NCBI RefSeq assembly: GCF_019393635.1 | Contig: NC_057861.1 | Location: 57,673,532-57,737,531, forward strand | Length of the DNA: 64,000 nucleotides | Source of the DNA: Dromiciops gliroides | Lineage: Eukaryota; Chordata; Mammalia; Microbiotheria; Microbiotheriidae | Direction: 5' to 3' | Part shown: positions 44,960-57,254 of the stretch, piece by piece | Numbering within the stretch: the first letter of the stretch is position 1 | How the letters are laid out: every line of letters begins with the position of its first letter | Notes under the pieces: generated by a model | What the model saw: only the letters and a program-made list of their open reading frames with translations | What the model was told of the DNA's origin: nothing | The model's database searches: none | Position numbers and translations under genes: made by a program

Positions 44960-45550
44960 GATTTACCAAGAGTTTCTCTGATAAAGGCCTTATTCCTCAA
45001 ATATATAAGGAACTGAGTCAAATTTGAAAAAAAACAAAAAAGAGCCATTCCCCAATTGAGAAATGGTCAAAGGAAATGAACAGGCAGTTTTCAGAAGAGA
45101 AAAAAAGTCAAAACTACCTATAGTTATATGAAAATCACTATTGATTAGAGAAATGCAAATTAAAACAACTCTTAGGAACCACCTATCTATCAGATTGTCT
45201 AACATGACAGAAAGGGAAAATTACAAATGTTGGAGGGGATGCAGAAAAACAGGAACACTTAATGCATTGTTGGTGGGGTTGTGAATTGATTCAACCATTC
45301 CAGAGAGCAATTTGGAACTATGCCCAAAGGGCTATTAAATTGTATATACCCTCTGACCCAGCAATACCACTACAAGGCCTATATCTCAAAGAGATAAAAG
45401 AAAAAGGAAAAGGACCAATATGCACAAAAATATTTATAACAGTTCTTTTTCTGTTGGCAATGAATTAGAATTCAAGGGGATGTACAACAGTTGGGGAATA
45501 ACTGAGCATGTTGTAGTCTGTGATTGTGATGGAATCCTATTGTACTTTAA
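44960..45550 (+). repeat. L1 LINE 3' part
   Basis: AAAGGCCTTATTCCTCAAAT, CTTAATGCATTGTTGGTGGG, ACCCAGCAATACCACTACAA: ORF2 end and 3' UTR. Confidence 0.85.
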
Positions 45551-46170
45551 GAAATGATGAAAAATCAAGGGAATGTCCATCAATTGGGGAATGGCTAAAC
45601 AAGTTGTGATATATGAATGTAATGGAATACTATTGTGCTGTAAGAAACGATGAGCAGGAGGATTTCAGAAAAACCTGGAAGGACTTGCATGAACTGATGC
45701 TGACTGAGAGGAGCAGAACCAGGAGAACATTGTACACAGTAACAGCAACATTGTGTGATGAACAACTGTGATAGACTTGGCTCTTCTCAGCAGTGCAATG
45801 ATCCAAAACAATTTCAAAGAACTCATGATAGAAAATGTTCTCAACATCCAGAAAAAAGAACTGTGGATTATGAATGCAGATTGAACCATACTGTTTCTAC
45901 TTTTGAGCTGTTGTGGTTTTTTTCCCCATTCTCTTTGGATTTTCCCTTGTGCTCTGATTCTTCTTTCACAATATGACTAATGCAGAAATATTTTTAATGT
46001 GATTGTACATATATAACCTATATCAGGTTGCTTGCTGTCTTGGGGAGAGGGGAGGGAGGGGAGGGAGGGGACAGAGGGAGAAAAATTTGAAACTAGAAAT
46101 CTTATAAAAATAAATGTTGAAAACTACCTCTACATGTAACTAGAAAATAATAAAATACTTTTATTAAAGA
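45551..46170 (+). repeat. second L1 LINE 3' end
   Basis: Joined directly to the previous one: GAATGTCCATCAATTGGGGA, 'gcagaaccaggagaacattgtacacagtaaca', ending ATAATAAAATACTTTTATTA. Confidence 0.9.
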
Positions 46171-46184
46171 AAAAATTTTAAAAA

Positions 46185-46610
46185 GAAATTATGAGGATGT
46201 TTCAGAAAAACCTTGGAAAATTAATATGAACTAATGCAAAGTGAAGTGAAATCATTGCACATAGTAAAAGCAATATTGTTAACTGTGAGAGACTTAGATA
46301 GTCTGATCAATACAATGATCTAGGACAATTTCGAGGGTTAAGCAATGAAAAATTCTATCCATGTCCAAAGAGGGAATTGATGAACTCTGAGTACAAACTG
46401 AAGTATAATTTTTTCACTTTATTTTTCTTGCCTTTTTTCCCCCAACATGGCTAATATGGAACCATGTTTTGCATTGTTTCACACATATAATTGATATCAT
46501 ATTGCTTGCATTCTCCATGGGTGGAGGTGGGGCTAATGGGAGGAAGAAAATTTGAAACAAAAAAATTAAGGAATGTTAAGGAAAAATAAATAATAAAATT
46601 TTAAAATTCA
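46185..46610 (+). repeat. third L1-like 3' end, more diverged
   Basis: TTTCAGAAAAACCTTGGAAA, AAAGTGAAGTGAAATCATTG, ending in AATAAATAATAAAATTTTAA. Confidence 0.75.
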
Positions 46611-46955
46611 GCATGCATAAATGGATATGTACTTTTAGATTGTAACACAATTAGTCATGAATAAAGAAAATCTGAGCCCAAGATTCAGACCTAAATAGGA
46701 ATAGATTTTGAATAGTGAATGCATCAAATAAATCATAGAAATAATAAATAATTATGTTAAAGTAATAATAAAAAACATAAAACCTAGGTAATAACTAAAT
46801 CCATCCTCAGAACTACTCTTTCTCCCCACTATTATTTTCATAATTCTGCAAGTGGTGGTAGCTATGACAATATGGAAACCCTATGTCTTAGAACCCATTT
46901 GTATTTGACTCTCAGCTTATAGGTGATGAATGCCCTGCCCTTGGTAAGGGGTGGG
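46611..46955. other. A/T-rich unassigned sequence
   Basis: No gene or family recognised. Confidence 0.25.
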
Positions 46956-46959
46956 GCAC

Positions 46960-47345
46960 AGTCATTGAGAAGTTCTAGAGAGCTTCAGTTATCAGTCAGT
47001 CCCCTTTGAAGCTCTTCAGGCTTCAAGATTTTTTGAGACACTTCTAGTGTCAAGTCACTTCTGGCATTTCTGGCACTTCCAGCTTTGAGAGGGAAGGTGG
47101 AAGAGGCTAACCCCACTTCAGGTTGCAGAAGGAAAAGACTCTGGGGAAACATGAAAGGAGCTGGAAATCTCTATCAAATCTCTATCCCCAGCTTGCTACA
47201 GTAGAGACTTCAGGGAATTTCCCTTTGGATGACATACAGGACTCTCTCTTTGTTAAACTGAGTTATCTTGCTCCCAAAGGGAAAGCACCTTCACTGTATT
47301 ATCTGGCATATATCTTGACATGGGGCTTAGGATAAATCAGAAGTT
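46960..47345 (+). mobile_element. LTR-like fragment (fossil)
   Basis: CTCTATCCCCAGCTTGCTAC and GGGAATTTCCCTTTGGATGA correspond to the LTR at 39,830-40,370 in the other orientation. Ends uncertain. Confidence 0.45.
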
Positions 47346-47350
47346 TCTCC

Positions 47351-47990
47351 TGTGAGAAGCAAAACCAAAGATGACCAGTTAACAAGACAGATATATTGAG
47401 ACTGACCAACTAGATATGAGGACAGACACACCTAAGAAGTGTGAGATTGAAATTGGGTATTAGATCATAAATCTCCCCTACTTAACCTTTCCCTTAATTT
47501 ATCTCCCAGACTAGTAAATGGAAGAAGTTTCCAGTTTTCTAGATAGAGCTTTTATTGTATGGTAGTCACAAGGTGATGTTGATTAGAAGGATAGGAAAGT
47601 AGAAATACAATACAAATCGTCTTAAGTCTAGGCTTAGTCTATATTCTGTATAAAACTCACCAAAACCCGAAGCCCACCTTTGGGGAAAGAGACCGAGTCA
47701 AGCGCGTGCTGTTAACCGAGAGCCAGGCTGAGTCAAACTCCAGTCCGTGTCTGTCTGTGCAGCGCAGCCAGGAGACCAGCGGAGCAGGAAAAAAGGCCCC
47801 ACTTCTGTTCTCTCCTTGCCTTTTAAGCTCGTACCCTGGAATTCGAGTGCTCAGCAGGCAATCTGGCGTGTGTCGCAGGCGGACTGGTGTGTGTAGCTCA
47901 TGCTGTTGGTCTCCTCCCCAAAAGGGTGGTCCTAAACAAAAAACTGGCGTCTCTCCATTATCTAATCGACTGTTAAAACTTTTTACCACA
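47351..47990 (-). mobile_element. 3' LTR of an endogenous retrovirus (fossil)
   Basis: On the minus strand it runs TGTGGTAAAAAG to GCTTCTCACA, 640 bp, with polyadenylation signal AATAAAAGCTC near 47,555. It is immediately preceded (minus strand) by a polypurine tract AAAAGGGGGGAA at 47,991-48,002, which marks it as a 3' LTR. Confidence 0.8.
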
Positions 47991-48480
47991 TTCCCCCCTT
48001 TTGTTCCTCAAGAAACAAAATATTTCCTTGACGGAACAGTAAAAAGAATATAATAACTATTGCTAACTAATAATATGTGAACAACAATATAGAAAAGGAA
48101 GAGAGGAAAGTTTTGTCCAGAGGGGCAATATTTTTGTCCTCATGAACCAACGCTTTGACATTAGTCTTGCAAAGGGAGAGCCTCTGCAGAGAGTACATGT
48201 TACAGATAGTGTATATTATAACAGAAAGGAGATAGTAAAAACTAACAAAACATATAAAGTCTCTGAGTTCTCTTGTCTTCTTGAAGTGGTAAGATGTCAT
48301 CAGGAGGAAACTGGATTCTGGACTCTGGTCTGGATTCTGGTCTGGAAAAACTGGATTCTGGACTCTGGTCTGGAAAGCTGGATTCTCTTCTTTAACTGTT
48401 TGAATTGCTGTATTTTTACTAAACCTTAGCATAGCATTGTCAATGATCAAATTAATAAATTCCATTACAGAAGTAAGGGG
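47991..48480 (-). mobile_element. endogenous retrovirus 3' internal remnant (fossil)
   Basis: Sequence next to the polypurine tract. Its minus-strand reading includes a hydrophobic, membrane-anchor-like stretch as at the end of an env gene. A short tandem repeat of CTGGATTCTGGACTCTGGT lies near 48,309-48,388. The element is broken and lacks its 5' part here; related sequence may extend to about 49,200. Family not assigned. Confidence 0.65.
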
Positions 48481-48631
48481 AGGGGCAGCTAGGTGGTGTA
48501 GTGGATAGAGCACCAGCCCTGGATTCAGGAGGACCTGATTTCAAATCCGGCATCAGACACTTAACAATTACTAGCTGTGTGACCCTGGGCAAGTCATTTA
48601 ACCCCAATTGCCTCACCAAAAAAAAAAAAAG
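48481..48631 (+). repeat. tRNA-derived SINE
   Basis: AGTAAGGGGA repeated on both sides; inserted in retroviral sequence. Confidence 0.92.
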
Positions 48632-48639
48632 TAAGGGGA

Positions 48640-49210
48640 GATAAAATTCTATAACCACATTGCTGAGTTTGGGGGTGGGGGTGGGGGTCAGTATCCTTGT
48701 GGAGTCTTAAAGGCTGCCTTTCCTCAGTGTGCATGATTTGTCCCTGATGTATTTTTGAACATCCAATGCATTCGTTATCCTCAGCCACTGATACTCCAGA
48801 AACACTGCTACCAGCTCTAGTTGCCCTGGGGACTTCTCTGCTAACTTACTGAATGTCCTAAATTTACATGGTTGCCTGGAGATAGGGAGGAGACAGAGAC
48901 TTTCCCCTTCCCCCAAGCAATTCTCTTTTTAAGGACTTCACAGCTTCATCACTACCACACCGGCAATTGGAATACAGGATTCCAAACTGTCTAGCTTCTT
49001 TATCCACAGAGCAGGACTTATTCTAATTAACCAACCACATGCATTTCCTAGAGCCATCTTCTCTCCTAGAAAATCAAAGTACTATACATTTCCTAAATTG
49101 ATCAAGGACTTACTTGCACCTAGTTAATGCCTTTAATCTATTCATTGAGTGAGGATGATCTTGCCCTTCTGTGTTTATGTTAATTAAAGTAGAGGTCTCT
49201 ATTCCCAGGC
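48640..49210 (-). mobile_element. possible continuation of the retroviral remnant
   Basis: Continues directly after the SINE target site. Composition and short frames are compatible with env-related sequence, but the match is not firm. Confidence 0.35.
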
Positions 49211-49214
49211 TTAC

Positions 49215-49990
49215 ATATAAATAACCACATGAAAATGTGCTCCAAATCCCTAGTAGTAATGAGATGCAAAAGAATTAAACCCTAAGGTTTACCTTGCATC
49301 ATGAAAATTGGCAAAGATGACAAAAGACCATAATATTGTTAGAGGTACATTGGGAAAACAGGCACACTAAATATTATTCAGAAGAGGTGTAAAGTAATCC
49401 TATCATTCTGGAAAGCAAGCTAAACTATATATACCCTTTGATTCAGCCACTACTGGCATATACCCCATGAAAGTCGAAGACAGAAACAAAGATCCAATAA
49501 TATACTAAAATATTTATAGCTGCAATCTCTATCATAGCAAAGAACCAAAAACAAAATGTATGGTCATCGATTGGGGAATGGCTGGAAAAAAACCAAAACC
49601 GCCTAAAAGAATATTATTGATCAATAAGAAATGGTTCTTCTTCAGGAATTCAGAGGAATATGGGAAGATTTGTATGAACTGATGCATAGCGAAATGAGAG
49701 GAGGCAACAAATTTGTACACAATGACTGCAACAGTGTGAATGAAAAGATTGCTGAGGAAAAAGTTGAGCTCTGAATAAATGAAAAAAAAAACCACCACAA
49801 ACTAAAAAACTTCTCAGAAAACAGAATATGAAACATATATACCTCATCCCTCCTGGCAGAGAAGTGAGGGGACTACCAGTACAGAATATTGAATATATTG
49901 TCAAAAGTAAGATGCTGCTTCTCCAATAAGTGAACAGTTTGGTATCTGAAAGAGAGAGAGAGAAAGTATGTATTCACTTTTTTAGCTTGT
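49215..49990 (+). repeat. diverged L1-type 3' remnant
   Basis: The L1 order of motifs is present but diverged: 'aagcaagctaaactatatataccctttgattcag', GTCATCGATTGGGGAATGGC, GAACTGATGCATAGCGAAAT. Confidence 0.7.
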
Positions 49991-50069
49991 GGCATCTGGT
50001 GAAGAACTTGCTGACCCAAAGGGTTTTGAAAGCTAGGGAGAGTGAACCACAATGGGGAAGGAGGAAGGG

Positions 50070-50340
50070 GAAAAGCATTTATTAAGTAAGTACCTATTAT
50101 GTGCCAAACACTGTACTAAACGTTGTACAAATATTGTCTCATCTTTTCCTCACAGAAACCCTGGGAGGTAGATCCTATTATCCCCCCATTTTACAGATAA
50201 GGAACTGAGGCAGGCAACTGTTAAGTGACTTCCCCAGGGTCACAGCTGGTAAGAGTCTGAAGCCCAATTTAAACTCTGATCTTCTTGACTCAAAGAAGAA
50301 GAGTAGGTGTCTGAGCCACCTAGCTGTCTACAGGATTTCA
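50070..50340 (-). repeat. L2/MIR-type SINE
   Basis: AAGTAAGTACCTATTATGTG, 'cattttacagataaggaactgaggcagg', GTCTGAGCCACCTAGCTGTC: L2-type tail, core and head. Confidence 0.7.
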
Positions 50341-50520
50341 GGAATCAAAGTCCAAGCTAGGGTTCACAGCCAGTGCAGCATAGATGCCCTGAGGAGCAAA
50401 GGAAGTGAACTTTGGGACTCTACCCCAGCTGTAGCTAAATGTGGGGGGCTCATCTAGCAGCCACATCTGGACTCCCCACCGCTAATCTCATCACCATGCT
50501 GCTAAATCAAGTTTTGATTG
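50341..50520. other. unassigned sequence
   Basis: Nothing recognised. Confidence 0.2.
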
Positions 50521-50525
50521 ACACC

Positions 50526-50898
50526 TGTAATGATTGGAATGACGCCACCTGCTGGAGACGTACTGTAGAAGAACTCCGCCCATGAGATGAAGGTCTTTGA
50601 GGGCAAGACCATGTGTCTTTTCTTTGGCGTCAGGAAGTGACGTTTGCTTGTGGGAGGAAGAAGGGGGACCCTGGCAGGCTGACTCTGGCTTTTTCCTGAG
50701 GACTCTGGCAGAGAAGGGAGCTAGGAATGCTCTCTCCCTTTAATAGATAGATGAATGTAGGCCTTTCTCTCTCTCTTTACCAAATTCTTATTCTCCTTAA
50801 TAGATGCTTAAAAGCCTAACTCTTGCTAAAGCTTATAATTTATTGGCGACCACTCATTAGATATTTTAGACAGACTAGGTAGAATTTTAGCTTTAACA
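50526..50898 (+). mobile_element. solo LTR (fossil), looks whole
   Basis: TGTAATGATTGGAATGACGCC to TTTAGCTTTAACA. CACC lies on each side as a 4-bp target duplication. Related to 20,069-20,430 and 38,400-38,852. Confidence 0.78.
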
Positions 50899-51049
50899 CA
50901 CCACCTTCCTCAACTTCCTGTCCCCTCAAATTAGAGCACTGGAGGATGGAACATCAAATTCCTCTTTTATAGAGGGCAGAATGCCTTCCTTTATGGAGAG
51001 CTGAAACTGGGCTTTTGGGCTCACTCCACTCGGCAAGAAAGTCCCCCTC

Positions 51050-51400
51050 CCCTCCCCACTTTCCTTCTTCCTTTTGTGTGTTGTTTCCCCTCCTCCCCAT
51101 TAGATTGTAAATTTCTTGAGAGCAGAGACTGTCTTTCTTTTTATTTTTTTATTATTATTATTTTGTGTGTGGGGGGCAATGAGGGTTAAGTGACTTGCCC
51201 AGGGTCACACAGCTAGTAAGTGTCAAGTGTCTGAGGCTGGATTTGAACTCAGGTCCTCCTGAATTCAGGGCCCGTGCTTTATCCACTGTGCCACCTAGCT
51301 GCCCCTGCCTTTCTTTTTATTAATTGCATCCCCAGCACTTATCACAGTGTCTAGTACATTTTAAGTGCTTAATAAATGTTTTACTGGATTGGATTGGACT
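51050..51400 (+). repeat. L2 3' end split by a SINE
   Basis: TTAGATTGTAAATTTCTTGA to the left; ATCCCCAGCACTTATCACAG and TAAGTGCTTAATAAATGTTT to the right. Confidence 0.78.
51165..51305 (-). repeat. tRNA-derived SINE in L2
   Basis: CTGTCTTTCTTTTTATT and CTGCCTTTCTTTTTATT flank it. Confidence 0.9.
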
Positions 51401-52228
51401 GGACCAATGCTATGTAAAAATTGACTTCAGTTCTGCGCCTACTCCCCTGGAGACAGAGGTGGTACAGTACAAAGTGTGCCCTGAGATGATGTTGGCAGGG
51501 ACTAAAGGACTAACTGGGGACTGGGAAGATAATATAAGGGATATTGTGTTTATGTCTGCCAGAAAAGCAGATTTCTTTAGTTTTACTTCCTAAGGTGAAG
51601 ATAAGTCAATGACCACAAGGATGCTCTGATTTGAAGCCTTGGAAAATATAGAGATAGAAGGGAACCCAGGACAGTAAGCTGAGCACAGGATAAGTTACAA
51701 GGCTGGGGAAAGACATGGAAAGTTGCCTAGAGATACAGTTGGCTCCCATTGCCTTACATTATGCTGCCATTTTGGAGGAGAAAGGCTGTGCTGATTGGGG
51801 GAGAGATGAATCTTATTGCTATGTATGGAGCTGTCTGAGATTGTTGCTTTCTAGTGCCATCTACAGCCTGAGGGAGGAAGGGAATGAGTGTTTAAGCACT
51901 TAGTATGTGCCAGGCAAGGAGCTCTGCTGAAAAGGGAAATCACTAGAAGGTCTCTGGTTGCTCTCTACTGCCCTCTATGGTTTGAGAAGGGAGAAATAAA
52001 AGGGAAAAGAAATTTTGGACCCCTTTAGCTGTGAACTGAGCTTATTGGAGAAGAAGCTTTGTTCAGCTTGAAGGTGGTGGGGGAAAGCTGAACCCTGTTG
52101 AGGGAAGAGCTGGCTGAACTTGTCTAGTATGCGCAAAGAGGAACCTGAGGAGATTTGTAGTTCTCTGCCTTAGGGGAATTGCTTGTCACAAAACAAGAGT
52201 AATTTTGATACTTTTTTCCTAAAGGGTG
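51400..52228. other. unassigned sequence
   Basis: Includes 'gtgcc'/TTAAGCACTTAGTATGTGCC near 51,892 (an L2 tail relic, minus). No gene recognised. Confidence 0.3.
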
Positions 52229-52231
52229 TAA

Positions 52232-52388
52232 TGCTTTCTTTTTTTTTTTTTAAGTGAGGCAATGGGGGTTAAGTGACTTGCCCAGGGTCACACAGCTAGT
52301 AAGTGTTAAGTGTCTGAGGCCAGATTTGAACTCAGGTACTCCTGACTCCAGGGCTGGTGCTCTATCCACTGTGCCACCTAGCTACCCC
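52232..52388 (-). repeat. tRNA-derived SINE
   Basis: TAATGCTTTCTT on both sides. Confidence 0.9.
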
Positions 52389-52389
52389 A

Positions 52390-52770
52390 TAATGCTTTCT
52401 TAGCACCCTATTAAGGATGGCTCTGAACTAAATGAGTTTGCCAGTGTTTCATCAGCATGAGAGCAAAAGCAAAGGATTTTCCCTGATGAGGATCAGGAGG
52501 GGAACAACTAGCAGAGAAGCAGCTTGGTGTGGGACAGATGGATCCTGAAGGGTCCAAGAACATCTATAGTCCTGGGTTGTGAGTTGTTCTGGACACATGA
52601 TTTTCCCTACTTGTGCCTCTCTGCTAAATCTCTCTCATTGACACTCCATGCATTGATGGAAGAGTGTGGCCCTGGTTTTACAGTATTCTGTGATGTTTTG
52701 GTTATTCTAGCTTTTGTCAAGTTGTGTTTGCCTTATCACTTAGTATTTTAGGTGTAAGAGTTGATGGTAT
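52390..52770. other. unassigned sequence
   Basis: A 75-codon plus-strand frame (52,524-52,751) has no recognised relatives. No repeat identified. Confidence 0.25.
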
Positions 52771-52771
52771 C

Positions 52772-52926
52772 AGGGCAGCTAGGTGGCGCAGTGGATAAAG
52801 CATGGATCCTGGATTCAGGAGGACCTGAGTTCAAATCCAGCCTCAGACACTTGACACTTACTAGCTGTGTGACCCTGGACAAGTCACTTAACCCTCATTG
52901 CCCCCACACACACACAAAAAAAAACA
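52772..52926 (+). repeat. tRNA-derived SINE
   Basis: AGAGTTGATGGTATCAGG repeated on both sides; tail contains CACA units. Confidence 0.93.
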
Positions 52927-52939
52927 CAAAACAAGAGTT

Positions 52940-53415
52940 GATGGTATCAGGGTGATTGACTTCATTGAAAATGCAAAGCAGACAAGTGGGGGTCTAGGAG
53001 CTAGAGTGGACAATAGGAGTATATCTCCCCCACATACTTACCCCTGGCACCCTGGAGAGTTTGAATGCTACCAGCATGAGGGCAGTTTGGGAAAATAAGC
53101 CAGTCCAGAAAGTGAGAATGGGTGTTCAGAGTAACATATGGCCATTTAGTTGGACATTTTTGCTTGCTTATAATAGAGGGTGGTTCAATTTGAGGTAGGC
53201 AGGCTTTGCAGTGGCTGAAATGACCATGATGGAAAGACAAAAGATATCAATTAAACTTTTTTGCTTTTTTTTTTTGAGATAAATTTTCATTTGGAAGAGA
53301 GGAGATAAAATGAAAAATATGAGCAAAGGCATGAGATAAGAAAGTATATAAAGTTTGTGACTTGGTCATGTAGTACATTTTGGCTAAATCATATGGTATT
53401 TGGAGGAAAATCATA
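52940..53415. other. unassigned sequence
   Basis: Nothing recognised. Confidence 0.2.
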
Positions 53416-53419
53416 TTTC

Positions 53420-53660
53420 GTTTAATTAAACAGATTTTTATTCAGTGTCAACTGTGTGCAAAGCACTGAAAAAGTACGTTGAAAAAGTATGATGGCTTCA
53501 GAATGGATGACCAAACTAAATTATTTATAAATTATCTGGTAGGCAATAAGGAGGCATTGCAAGGTTTTGAGTAGAGAATTATCATGACCAGGTCTGGATA
53601 TGAGGAAGATAGGTCTGGCAGCTTGTGAAGGATGGGTAATAGAGAGAAGAAACTGGAAGT
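53420..53660 (-). repeat. L2 remnant
   Basis: 'agatttttattcagtgtcaactgtgtgcaaagcact' with GGCAATAAGGAGGCATTGCA: diverged L2, reversed. Confidence 0.55.
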
Positions 53661-53679
53661 GGGAAGACTTAGTTTTTTA

Positions 53680-54940
53680 ATTTTTTACACTTAATTTTAA
53701 TTGTATTTGTCTCAAAAATATGTAAACAAAATTTTTTTTAATTTTAAAATTCTCTTCCTCCCTCCTCTTCCCTCTCCCCTCATTGATAAAGCAAGCAATT
53801 TGATATGCTGCACATATGTAGTCATGTAAAACATTTCCATATTAGTCATGTTGTGAAAGAAAATGCAGACCAAAACCCCCCAAAATAATAAATAAAGTTA
53901 AAAAGGTGCTTCAATCTACATTCGGACTTCGGTTCTTTCTCTGGTTTTTTCTCTGAAGCATTTTTCAAGTCCTTCATAATTGGTCTTAGATCATTGTATT
54001 GCTTAGAATAGCTAAGTTTTTTGCAGCTGATCATCATACAATATTAGTTACTGTGTATAATGTTCTCTTTTTTCTGTTCATTTCACTTTGTATCAGTGCA
54101 TGTAAATCTTTCCAGGTTTTTTTTTTTTTAAAGTGAGGCAATTGGGGTTAAGTGACTTGCCCAGGGTCACATAGCTAGTGTCAAGTGTCTGAGGCCAGAT
54201 TTGAACTCAGGTACTCCTGACTCCAGGGCCAGTGCTCTATCCACCCGGTTTTTTAAAAAACATCCTGCTCATCATTTCTGATAACACAACAGCATCCCAT
54301 CACAATCATATACTACAACTTGTTCAGCCATTCCCCAATCTATAGGCATCCCCTCAATTTCCAAAGAGCGGCTATAAATATTTTTGCACATATAGGTCCT
54401 TTCCTTTTTCTTTGATCTCTTTGGGGTACAGATCTGGTAGTGGTATTTCTGGGTAAAAGGGTATACAGTTTTATAGTCTTTTGTGCATATTCCAAATTGC
54501 TCTCCAGAATGGTTGAATCAGTACACAACTCCATCATCCTATTTTTCATGTCCCTTCAAACATTTGTCATTTTCCTTTTCTATCATAATAGCCAATCTGA
54601 TAGATGTGAGGTGATACCTCACAGTTGTGTTTATTTTCATTTATCTATTCAATAATGATTTAGAGTACTTTTTCATATGACCTTAGATAGCTTTGATTTC
54701 TTCGTCTGAAAACTGCTTATTCATGTCCTTTGACCATTTATAATTGGGGAATGACTTGTATTCTTACAAATTTGATTCCGTTTTCTATAAATTTGAGAAA
54801 TGAGGCCTTTATCAGAGAGACTTGCTGTAAACATTCCCCCCCCACCAGTTTCCCACTTTCCTTTTACTCTTGACTGCATGGATTTTGTTTCTATAAAAAC
54901 CTTAATTTTACATAATGAAAATTATTTGTTACACATGTGG
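53680..54940 (-). repeat. L1 LINE 3' part with SINE
   Basis: Reversed L1: GATCATTGTATTGCTTAGAA, 'cattccccaatctataggcatcccctcaa', GGTAGTGGTATTTCTGGGTA, AATGAGGCCTTTATCAGAGA. Covers the 3' UTR and ORF2 end. Confidence 0.85.
54119..54245 (-). repeat. tRNA-derived SINE, head-truncated
   Basis: Body complete to GCTCTATCCACC; the outer head is missing. Confidence 0.82.
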
Positions 54941-55204
54941 GAAGACTTATTAGGAGCCTATTGCAAAAATACAAGTTGTAATGAAGTCCCTTACCAGAGT
55001 GGAGGAGGTGGGAATAGAGATGGCAAGTGTGTGCGTGGGGAAGGTTCTGAGGGATTTTGCAGAAGTAGTATCTACAGGGGTTGGTTACCAAGCCGATGAC
55101 CAACTGGGGATAGGCTAGCCAACAATTCTTGTGAAGAAGGTTGGGAAAGGGGAGAGTGGATAGCAGTCTCCTAAACTGATAAGATTTCTAGGATTTAGAG
55201 CCAG

Positions 55205-55390
55205 AAAGGTATCGAGATGTCATCAATTTCCAACCCCCTCATTTTATAGATGAGGAAACTAAACCCAAAGAAACTAAGAGATTTGTCCAAGGCCATACAA
55301 ACAGTAAGCAAAGAACTGGGATCTGAACTCTGCTGTTGTGATTTAAAATCCCAGGGTTATTTCCATTACATTCTGTTGCCTCTCACCACA
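55205..55390 (-). repeat. MIR remnant
   Basis: CATTTTATAGATGAGGAAAC, GATTTGTCCAAGGCCATACA. Confidence 0.7.
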
Positions 55391-55559
55391 TTGCCTGGAT
55401 GCCTTGGGATTGGGCCAGCCAAGGAAACTAAGAACCTTTAAGCTTCCTTTATGTTCAGAGAGCTATGGGATCTAGGTTTTAGGTTGGCCCGAGGGGCCTT
55501 CTGTGTCCCCTGGCAATACAGAAGAACTGCTCTCAGTGAATCCAAAACATTCCACTCAG

Positions 55560-56870
55560 GTTCTATTACCAGGAGTCAATACTATAATAAGTGGTCACGG
55601 TCGTCACTGCCAAACAGGGTCTGAAAATATTCCTCTTTCAAAGAATTACTAGCCCACACAATTCAGTCAAAGTTTAAGTAAAGGTTTTTATTATTTGGTA
55701 CACAGAAGTGAGAGGGATATAGGGATATGACCCTCCACTGAGATGGAAAGTGCCCCACCTTCAGCCTAGTGATCTGATCTCAAGGTCTTAAAGCCCCCTA
55801 TTTCTCTCTCTCTCTGTTTTTTCTCTAGAGAGAGGCAATAACAGGAAGCTACTATCCCCCTTTCTAAATATAGGCATATCAACTTAAAAATTGCTTCATA
55901 GGGTCTGCACTGAGACATTATGTAGACTTGATAAATTGTTGCCGAAACAGGAAATTTTGCAAAATAACCTATGGCTGAACCCCTGAAGTTGGGGCACTCT
56001 GACCCAGGAGAAAGACTTATTGCTGAACATCCCAGGATAGAGATTTATTGCTGAACATATAGTATTAACCTAATTACCGCATTTTGCTTAAAATAGATGT
56101 CTGTAAAGAGTATAAAAACTGCTTGGTTTCCTAATCTCGGTATGTCACACCTCCTGGTTGTCCCAGTGAGTGTGGTACACCTTTCTTTCAAAAGAAATAA
56201 AATCAGTGCTTTGGCCTCCTTTCTCCTAGAGTCTAAATTACAGGGGTCGGTGGGTGTACTTCCCATCCCACTCAGAAGTATGGCCGGGAGAAGTCTAAAC
56301 TTCAACTCCCGGGGAGGAACAGATTTATGGCATGTTCCTCAGTCAGCACAAAGAGGTATGGATGAGAGAAGTCTAAATTTCAACTCCCCTAACAAAGGAG
56401 AAGGTGATAGTTTTATAGAGGAGAGAAGGGGGTGGGGGAGAGCCTTAGGACTAAAAAGTTACAGCAGTTTGGAAAATGATGATGCTAGCTATTTGGGGAG
56501 TGGGATATATGAATAATAAAAATTCCACATTTCTAATTTGAGATTATTGTCACTACCTGGTCTTAATTATATAGCAAACACGACTGGCTCCCAACTAAGT
56601 TCATGCTATAAATTTCAAGATGCCCAGCTTTCTGGGTGTCTGTGACATGTCTGCTTTGTTATCTGTTTGACCTACCACTATCTGGTTAATCAGCTATTTA
56701 GCTTCTCCAAGGAAAGAGAAATGTCTAACTGACCCGGGCAAATTGATCAACCATATTTCTCCATGGTCAGAGCATCCTCCTTAGGGCCAGAGTATCCCTA
56801 ACTGGATCCAGGCCTACCAGGCTGCTGCTACAAGGTCAAGGTAAATTACCCGAATCATCACAGCAAACCC
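55560..56870 (-). mobile_element. LTR-type sequences, one nested (fossil)
   Basis: Outer reversed LTR-like sequence ('aagtttaagtaaaggtttttattatttggtacacag' is a reversed polyadenylation region). Inside it a plus-oriented LTR-like block at about 55,937-56,275 has TATA-like AGTATAAAAACTG and AATAAAATCAGTGC. Ends and families are uncertain. Confidence 0.45.
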
Positions 56871-56944
56871 ATGGTGCTCGAATATGGCACACAGGCAGAA
56901 GCCTGAGTCAGGAAACTGGCAGACTTGCCCTCTCTACAACCCAG

Positions 56945-57190
56945 AGAAGCTAGGCAACTCAGTGGATAGAATGCTGCTCCTGGAGTTAGGAAGACTTGAG
57001 TTCAAAGCCAGCCTCAGACACTTACTAGTTGTGTGATCCTGAGCAAGTCACTTCACTGTTTGCCTCAGCTTCCTCATCTGTAAAATAAGCTGGGGAAGGA
57101 AATGGCAAACCATTCCAGTATCTCTGCCAAGAAAACCCCAATGGGGTCATGGAGAGTCAGACAAGACTGAAATGACTGAACAGCACCACA
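56945..57190 (+). repeat. SINE with RTE-type tail, fullest copy
   Basis: Head AGGCAACTCAGTGGATAGAA, core TCCTCATCTGTAAAATAAGC, tail AACCATTCCAGTATCTCTGC to GACTGAAATGACTGAACAGC. Confidence 0.82.
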
Positions 57191-57254
57191 CCCCTCCCTA
57201 TCCCATCAGGCTTTTCCTAGGCCAGTAACCAGATCTTTTTTTTTTTTTAATTTT

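Noticed and set aside
48067-48513. 148-codon minus-strand frame
   Set aside because: Endogenous retroviral remnant running into a SINE; not a host gene.
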